Assembly (NCBI GenBank): GCA_018524725.1
Contig: JAEUWP010000402.1
Span: 62,001 to 126,000 of the forward strand
Reading direction: 5' to 3'
Length of the DNA stretch: 64,000 nucleotides
Origin: Podaxis mareebaensis
Lineage: Eukaryota; Basidiomycota; Agaricomycetes; Agaricales; Agaricaceae
A program made the position numbers and the translations under genes. The notes beneath the pieces are model-generated. The model did no database searches. It had not been told where the DNA came from and saw nothing but the letters and a program-made list of their open reading frames with translations. Shown here piece by piece: positions 57,525-64,000 of this stretch; the stretch's first letter is position 1, and the number at the start of each line of letters is the position of its first letter.

Positions 57525-60074
57525 ATGCCAGAAAGCTCTGAGAAAAACAGTTCTTCAGAAAAGAGGGCGTGCCCTGGCAATCTTCCATCCACAGGGCGTG
57601 CTGCGAAACGAAGGAAGACAGATTCCGCTGAAGAAGTCCGGAGCCGCAGTGGTGCGAGTCCTTTCTGCGTAATTGATGTTGACGAGGTGCTAACGTGTCC
57701 TTTCAACCACAAAGCGACTCCGACATCAATTGAAGGCTCCGGAGAGACTGAGGACGAGAAACGTGGTCCGACTCGGCCAAACGAGTCCATCCCCGTCGGC
57801 CCATTCTACCAGGCTCATCATTTTGTCATGAATAACCCGGTTTTCCAAGATTTCACGAAAGACACCTCGGATGCAGACGGTATGAACAGTGATTTCTTAA
57901 CGAATGTGGTATTAATTGGCAACTCTTAGCTATCAAAAAGCTTACGGATCGTATCATCGAGGGAGCGGAACATGACTCCAGCGCCCGCTACCCTCCGCCC
58001 CGTTGCCACGAGAATACTCGGAAGACACTCATAAGCACGATCCAGAGCTGGCTTCGTGACGAAAGACGGGAGAAGAAGCTTTTATGGCTCAATGGACCTG
58101 CCGGCGTCGGGAAGTCTGCAGTCATCCAAACCCTCGCAGACTCCGAACACGCGTCAAAAGGGCTTGGTGCGGCGATGTTCTTTTCGCGACCAAACGATCG
58201 GGACGACCCCGATAAGGTGATGCCCACTCTTGCCTATCAGCTGGTGATCAACGTACCTGGCTATCGATCATACATCGTCGAGCAGATCAACGCGGATCCG
58301 TTGATCTTCAACAAAAATATTCGAGAGCAATTCCAAAAGTTCATCGTAGAGCCTCTTGCTATAAAGAAGATCCATAATGCGGGACAAGTGCGGAGCATGA
58401 TGCTGGATGGGTTAGATGAATGCCGGGGAGAAGATGCCCAATGCACCATCATCCAGCTCATCTCCGACTTCGTCCTGCAACATCCGTCCGTCCCCCTCGT
58501 CTGGATCATTTCGAGCCGGCCGGAAGACCGCTTAAAGCAACAATTCGCACGTTCAAATATTGCGCCGAGCCATTGGCAGTTGCATGTCCCTATTGATGAC
58601 GAAGAAGGAAAAGCAGATGTCCAGTTTTTCCTCAGGAGTAGTTTCAAGGAGATCCGTGAACAATACCCCGACGCGACATCTTGCGACTGGCCCTCCGAGG
58701 AAGATATATCTCTCATTATCAAGGCCGCTTCTGGCCTGTTTATCTTCGCATCTACTGTCATCCGTTTTGTTGCGGATCCTGGCATTTCCGACCCCGTTTC
58801 CCAGCTTGAGATTATTCTCTCGATCATCAGTTCCACAACAACACCACTCGAAGAGAACCCATTTGCGACGTTGGATGCGTTGTACGCTCGAATTGTTTCC
58901 AACATTCACCCCTCCACGGTACCTACAGTGCATCGACTTCTTGCGCACCTATTGCTTAGAGGAGACACCTTGAATATCGCGAATCCCCGTGTCAATCATT
59001 CATATTCTCTCCTCGTGGTCTCTAACATCCTCGAGTTGAAACGAAATGTCGTTTATAGTGCACTGCGACGGCTTCATTCCGTGCTGCATATCCCTCCTCA
59101 GAGTCTCGCTCATGAGCAGCATATCCGTTTCCTTCACGCATCCTTCTCCGATTACCTCAAGGATAAACGGAGGTCTGGGGGCTTCGCTATTGACTTGACG
59201 GAGATGAATACCTACCTGTGGCGGTGTTACCATCGCATCAAAATGCAGGCAAACAAGGAGAGCAGTCAGTGGGTTTTGTCACTTTAATCCTGCACATTGC
59301 TGACTAGTCTGACATAGAGCGGGCGTTTCCCGACCCTTCCGCAATTACACTATCCTGGCCATTGGATGCTTCAAATTCAAAGGATCCATCACAGCTTTCC
59401 GAGATGCTTTTATGCGATACGATTTCATTCTGGTCTCATTTCCTGTTACCAGAATCCTGTTCATGCGGTGGTGGAAAGTTCAACAGACTCAATCCCAGGG
59501 GAACCGTTTCTGTTGACGTCTCTGAACGACTTGCAATTCTGAAAGATATTCAATGGAATAAATTGGCGTCGGGATATCTCTGGGAAGATCCGACACATCT
59601 CCAGATTTTTCTATCGTGGATTTTACGCTACTGGGAGGTAAGCTCTAAGCACCTTTAAGAAGGCGTTTGCTCACGGTCTGTGTATGCATCAGAACTCTCG
59701 CGAAGAGTTTGAGAAAAATTTTGGAAACGGGACCTCACTTCAACAATTTTCCCTCAGCTCTGTGGATATGTACATGGCAGCGTGTTCGTGGGCCACTAAG
59801 GAGCCCAAGGCGATCAAGTGGTACTACTCGAATCATACCAGCAAGGTACTTCCAAACGTGCTTCCCCACTATTGTACGTACTCATGTCTCGTAGCCTTCA
59901 GGTCGTATCGTACCATTCAAACCAATGGACGCCATCATCTCTGAAGTGGGGTTGTTGAAACGGAAATACCCTATGACAAACGTCCTTATTCTCGGTACGG
60001 CACACACGAAGGGAGCCCTCTTCACTTGTTCAGCCGGTGGAGGGAAGGCTGTTTATTATCTACCGCTGAAATAG
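57525..60074 (+). CDS. NACHT-type STAND NTPase (NLR-like protein)
   Basis: A signal-transducing NTPase of the fungal NLR-like class. The ATG at 57525 (MPESSEKNSSSEKRACPG) follows a pyrimidine tract; an upstream in-frame ATG at 57342 is possible. The N-terminus has a nuclear-signal-like RAAKRRKTD, then GPFYQAHHFVMNNPVFQDF and, after an intron at about 57881-57929, HDSSARYPPPRCHENTRKT, a lead common to agaricomycete NACHT proteins. The NACHT core follows: Walker A GPAGVGKSAV (about 58095), MFFSRPNDRDDPDK, Walker B MLDGLDEC (about 58400), WIISSRPEDRLKQQF and the winged-helix region with HIRFLHASFSDYLKD (about 59120). Instead of WD40, ankyrin or TPR repeats, it ends with a unique helical part over four more exons to 60074. 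Motifs are intact. Confidence 0.88.
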
Positions 60075-60619
60075 TACCGGTACATCGACAGCTCTTCGTT
60101 CCAGACAATATATGAATGTCTCCAACCTAGCGTCGTTTGGACTCGCGAGGTAGCCAGGTTAGCTGGGTCCCGAAAATAGCCCTTAAAAACAGCATAGATG
60201 CTGCCGCATTCGTGAATTCGCCTTTTTGATTTGTTATCGAAGTATAGGGACGATGATCACACACATCACGGGTTCTCTCGCCTTTCGCGTTCCGTGAGGC
60301 CAGTCGAACAGGGAACACATTCCTGACCGAGGTAGCAGATAAACCCCTTTCCAAGTTAATCAGTGGGTTGAGCGGATTTATGGGATAGCGGGACCGTTGG
60401 AACAACAACTACGAAAGCAACGAGAGTGGGGAAAATAGCACGCTCTCCAAGAAGTCGGGTAATGTTGAAGGAGAGGTACCAGGGTCTAAAGGTCACTTGC
60501 ATGACGTCAAGTTGTCATCATAGGCATTTTTGGGCAAGAGTCAATCATGGAACACTCATTAGAAATGGCAGTATGTGCTCATAGAACAACATAACGCATG
60601 AAGAAAAGTCCGGAAAATC
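60075..60619. other. Convergent 3' spacer, no gene seen
   Basis: 545 bp between the NACHT stop and the SAP30BP-like stop. Nothing supported. Confidence 0.5.
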
Positions 60620-62089
60620 CTACCCATACCGAGTCTTCTCCCTCTCCCTCACCTTACTCGAATACATATGTCCTTGTCCCTGTCCACCAACACCATACGG
60701 CTGATACCTACTGGGTCTTTTGCCACCTCCTAAAACGCCAGCTGTATGCCCAGGCCCATGCCCCTCGCTCTGCCCGTATCCATGCACACGGTTACCTCCA
60801 TAAGCGCCTCCTTGACCGTAGTTCCTGCCATTCCCGACATCCTTCTCTCGTTGATCTTTCGATGTTGACGGCGCCGCCGGTGCAGAAATAGAAGAAGAGG
60901 AGGACGGTGTGAATGCTATTTGTGAACGTTTTCCCGAAGTCTGTGCCTTGGCTTGTTGTTCTGCACGAAGTTTTTGGTGTTCGGCTTAAGTTGGGCAGGT
61001 ATACGAAAATGGATATTTTGACAAACGTTGATAAGTATTTTGCAGTTCAAACATTCCATGCAAAAAATGAGCGGTAGCCCGTTCGCGGTACCGAGTGCGG
61101 CCGATCGAGTTCGACAGTAGGTAGTAAGAAGAAAGAGACCACATCAATACTAGGCCCGGACGTTGGAAGAAACGACGTCTCGGAGAAAACTCACCAATTT
61201 TGTCGGCGAACCATTCGTCTTGTACGTCTTCGGGATCCCAAATGTTCCTGGGGAAGTTCGTGACACGTTCGTCTACATCGACGAACTCCACGAGCTTGGC
61301 GTAGAGGTGAGGGTTGCGAAAGGAGCGGTTGGACATGAGAGAATCGTTGAAGTGTTTCGGGTTATTTGAGTCATGCTTTAGTGCGGTAAACTGAGCAAGC
61401 TTGGTCTGTGAGTGCGAAGACATAAATCAGAAGGAGCATAGAGGTGAGTGGATATAGACGGGCCTGGATAGCAGGATTACACGGTTCTAGAGAGGGTGGT
61501 GGGATGCCCCAGTCTTCCACGCCAGGAACAGGTGGGGGCTTGAGGATAGCACGGATGCGAACCAGCTCGTCTTCAGGCGGTGTCGATGGTCGAATTTGGT
61601 CGGGTATTCGGTTTTGAGGGAGTTCCGAAGTCGAAGGGGATGCCTGAAGCTCATTGGGATGACTATAGGACTGTCGGGGGTGTGGTTGGGATGAGGATTC
61701 TGGTTTGCTTTTTTCGACATCTTCCGAAAGCGGCGCGCGGAGGTGGTTCTTGTGGATATTACTCGGTCGTTTAATTATGATCTGGGATTTCGGTAGCCGT
61801 CGTGCTGGTGGACTTTTCAGAGCATGATCCCCGGAGGAGAAAGCAAGAAACTTACAGTCTGTTGAGGGTTTATGTCCAATCTTCAGTTCTTTATCCTATC
61901 CGAAACGGAACAAAACAAGCAGCGAGCAAAGGGAAACGGCCAAACTCAACCGAAAACAGAGAAATCTCACATTCTGCACCTGAGGGGACACTTCAGAATC
62001 ACTTTGTGAGTCGTCATCGTATGCAACGAGTCCTATATCACTGTCAGCGACGAGTCAAGCTAGGCCCAGCCCAAAGACATACCGTGCAT
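60620..62089 (-). CDS. HCNGP/SAP30BP-family nuclear protein
   Basis: The human relative, SAP30BP, is a nuclear protein tied to transcription repression and splicing. The ATG at 62089 is in a 7-nt coding exon (ATGCACG) followed by a 50-nt intron (62033-62082). The joined start reads [20 protein letters not shown], the short acidic opening typical of the family. A Pro/Ser-rich part follows, then [20 protein letters not shown] and the conserved core [40 protein letters not shown] and DEWFADKI (about 61200-61360). The C-terminus is basic, then Gly/Tyr-rich ([20 protein letters not shown]), and ends at 60620. The core match is strong. The start is 42 bp from that of GPI8 on the other strand. Confidence 0.85.
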
Positions 62090-62131
62090 GATGGTGGTAA
62101 GACGACAAGGAGTGTGTGAATTCCATCACAA
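62090..62131. promoter_or_regulatory. 42-bp divergent intergenic region
   Basis: The start codons of the SAP30BP-like gene (minus) and GPI8 (plus) are separated by only 42 bp, so transcription start sites and promoter elements of each gene must lie within this gap or inside the other transcript. Confidence 0.7.
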
Positions 62132-63642
62132 ATGCGTTTGGCCTCCTTCCTCTACCTTCTCGGCATTCTCTACTCGACATGGGCACTCAACACGACAGCT
62201 GTACATGATTTCTTCGGCCGCAATGCAGCGCCTGGTGCGTCTGCACATACAAATAACTGGGCTGTGCTGGTTTGCACGTCGCGGTACTGGTTCAATTACA
62301 GGGTACGTCGACATATCTCTCGGATACCTCAGGTACTGACCGGCGACGGCAGCACATGGCAAACGCCCTCGGGATGTGCGTCATGGTCACTTATTTCCCA
62401 GAAAATACGATCTGAAACGCAACCGACAGGTACCGGACAGTTAAACGACTCGGCATACCGGATTCGAATATTATCCTCATGCTGGCCGATGACGCATCAT
62501 GTAACTTGCGTAACAAATTCCCCGGAAGCGTCTATGCAAACCCTGGGCGACACTTAGACCTTTATGGTGACAATATTGAGGTGGATTATCGTGGCTACGA
62601 AGTGACCGTTGAGAATTTCATCCGAGTCCTGACCGGTATGTCATCCAGACCCCATTTACGCCTGTTGATCCGTTTACCCACTTGTTTTTGTAGGCAGAAT
62701 GGACCATTCTGTTCCTCGCTCAAAGCGTCTTCTGTCAGATGAACGTTCGAACATATTTGTGTATATGACCGGACACGGTGGAAATGAATTCCTGAAATTC
62801 CAGGATAACGAAGAAATCAGTGCCTTTGATATAGCAGACGCGTTTGAACAGATGTATCAGAAGAAACGGTGCGTTCCCTCTCCTTCGTTGTCTTCTCACA
62901 CTTCATTGCTTACATGATTTTGTTAGCTACAATGAAATATTCTTCATGATTGATACCTGCCAAGCGAACACCATGTATTCAAAATTCTACTCCCCCAATA
63001 TCCTCGCTACGGGCTCATCCGAACTCGGAGAGAACTCGTACTCGGTACGAAATTTGTCGCGTACTGGCGGATACTTTAATATTTAACGCATATCCCCAGT
63101 ACGCCAATGACAACGACATTGGCGTTGCTGTCATTGATGCTTACACACACTACATCCTAGAATTCATGGAAGGTATTAACAAGACGAGTCAAATGTCTAT
63201 GCAGGACCTGGTCCGTCCCTCACCTCGACCTCCGAACTAAGCTCCACTAACCTACTTTTCGCCCCGCCAGTTTAACTCCTATAATCCCGCAAAAATCAAC
63301 TCACATCCTGGCGTTCGAAGTGATCTCTTCAAGCGCCCACTCGACAAAGCGCTAATCACCGACTTCTTCGGTGGTGTCGCACAGGCAGAAGTGACGTCTT
63401 CCATCGAAGATCCCGACACTTATCCACCAAAGGCCAAACCTCCGCCAGTATCGGCGACAGACGATGCTTTAGATAACGCCGTCTCGTCCTCACTACCCAA
63501 CAGTTCCCTAGCACTTACCCCTACAAAGGCAGCCACATCTGATTTCCGCACTATTCGACTGTGGGGTGGCCTTGCACTTATTGGCGCGCTCACAAGTTGG
63601 GTTTTCAGGCCTCGACAGCAGCATAAAACATGTTCAATGTAG
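62132..63642 (+). CDS. GPI8: GPI-anchor transamidase catalytic subunit (PIG-K/Gpi8)
   Basis: A cysteine protease-like enzyme of the ER lumen that cleaves GPI-signal peptides and attaches GPI anchors. The ATG at 62132 gives a signal peptide ([20 protein letters not shown]). Exons follow with [45 protein letters not shown], and the hallmark [18 protein letters not shown]. The catalytic histidine is in [14 protein letters not shown] (about 62770) and the catalytic cysteine in [17 protein letters not shown] (about 62945). Near the C-terminus a Pro/Ser/Thr-rich lumenal stretch is followed by a single transmembrane helix ([16 protein letters not shown]) and a short basic tail, stopping at 63640-63642. 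Introns are short and the frame is intact. Confidence 0.96.
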
Positions 63643-63806
63643 CCTCCTTTCGATACGACTCAATAGAGGTTTGGTTTGGACACCCTCCGAATGTGCGATC
63701 GCTTTCGACGGCAGTCATACCCAAGCACCTCAACTTAGCTTTCTATTCTCACAAAAACATTCATTCTGCTGAACTATTCGTCACTAGTCAAAGACCTTCT
63801 CTGTCT

Positions 63807-64000
63807 TCAAGATCCCAGAGCCATGCTGTGGTATGAATCTCATCAATACCCCGTCTTCGAAACCTGGAATACAAAACTCACCGCTTCAATCCGGCAGCAT
63901 CGCCGTTGAACAAATCTTGATCGCCAGGGTTCGGTCCAGAATCCGCATACTGCCAGAAGGTAGTGAACCTAGACACCCCCAAATAAGCTCACTATTACCA
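63807..64000 (-). CDS. GH25 muramidase (lysozyme), 3' end only
   Basis: On the minus strand the last exons read FTTFWQYADSGPNPGDQDLF and NGDAAGLKR, then after an intron MALGS and a stop at 63807-63809. WQYADSG and GDQDLFNG are the C-terminal signature of GH25 (Chalaropsis-type) muramidases, which cut bacterial peptidoglycan. An intron also lies just before FTTF (acceptor near 63968). The catalytic DxE region lies beyond the window. Such enzymes are normally secreted; that cannot be checked here. Confidence 0.8.

Noticed and set aside
58261..58905. Minus-strand frame of 214 codons
   Set aside because: It is antisense to the NACHT core, whose motifs are clear on the plus strand.
1..64000. CRISPR arrays, operons and bacterial-type ribosome binding sites
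   Set aside because: None seen. The intron-rich genes and protein families are those of a fungal nuclear genome.

Overview
The window looks like nuclear DNA of an agaricomycete basidiomycete (mushroom-type fungus). Genes sit close together on both strands. They are cut by many introns of about 43-65 nt with GT-AG ends. The protein families are typical of Agaricomycetes: an ENT-type cytochrome P450, clustered GH27 alpha-galactosidases, a NACHT NTPase, degenerate kinase-like proteins and a GH25 muramidase. The intron-exon models were built by eye from reading frames, splice sites and conserved protein motifs. No RNA gene or CRISPR array was recognised.

Layout. 1-11.6 kb: end of an MFS transporter, a complete P450, a Ser/Pro-rich orphan, a 1,047-bp element with terminal inverted repeats and a 5-bp target duplication, a protein whose Zn(II)2Cys6 cluster appears only after splicing, and a small secreted Cys-containing protein. 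11.6-16.3 kb: gene-poor, with unrecognised reading frames and a possible Ty3 relic. 16.3-25.7 kb: housekeeping genes, namely mitochondrial asparaginyl-tRNA synthetase and NOC4 (divergent), then the corepressor TUP1. 26-39 kb: three GH27 alpha-galactosidase genes, two in tandem on the minus strand and one on the plus strand, with the kinetochore gene sos7 between the second and third. 39.1-42 kb: mostly non-coding, with a decayed gene. 42-53.4 kb: a short MED25/SPOC-like protein, a cytochrome b561 protein, a kinesin-10, an unknown 366-aa protein divergent from SmD1, and a carotenoid oxygenase. 54-60 kb: two divergent paralogous kinase-like proteins that lack catalytic residues, followed by a NACHT NTPase. 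60.6-64 kb: an SAP30BP/HCNGP-like protein and GPI8, with start codons only 42 bp apart, and the 3' end of a GH25 lysozyme.

How the genes relate. Most are independent housekeeping genes. Two groups look functionally linked. The alpha-galactosidase cluster probably degrades galactosides outside the cell; one member has a predicted GPI-type tail and the other two end without it. The 54-60 kb block pairs degenerate kinase-like paralogs with a STAND-type NTPase of the kind associated with fungal non-self recognition; this link is inference from adjacency only. Sos7 and kinesin-10 are both cell-division proteins, and both have ACGCG and CACGTG motifs upstream.
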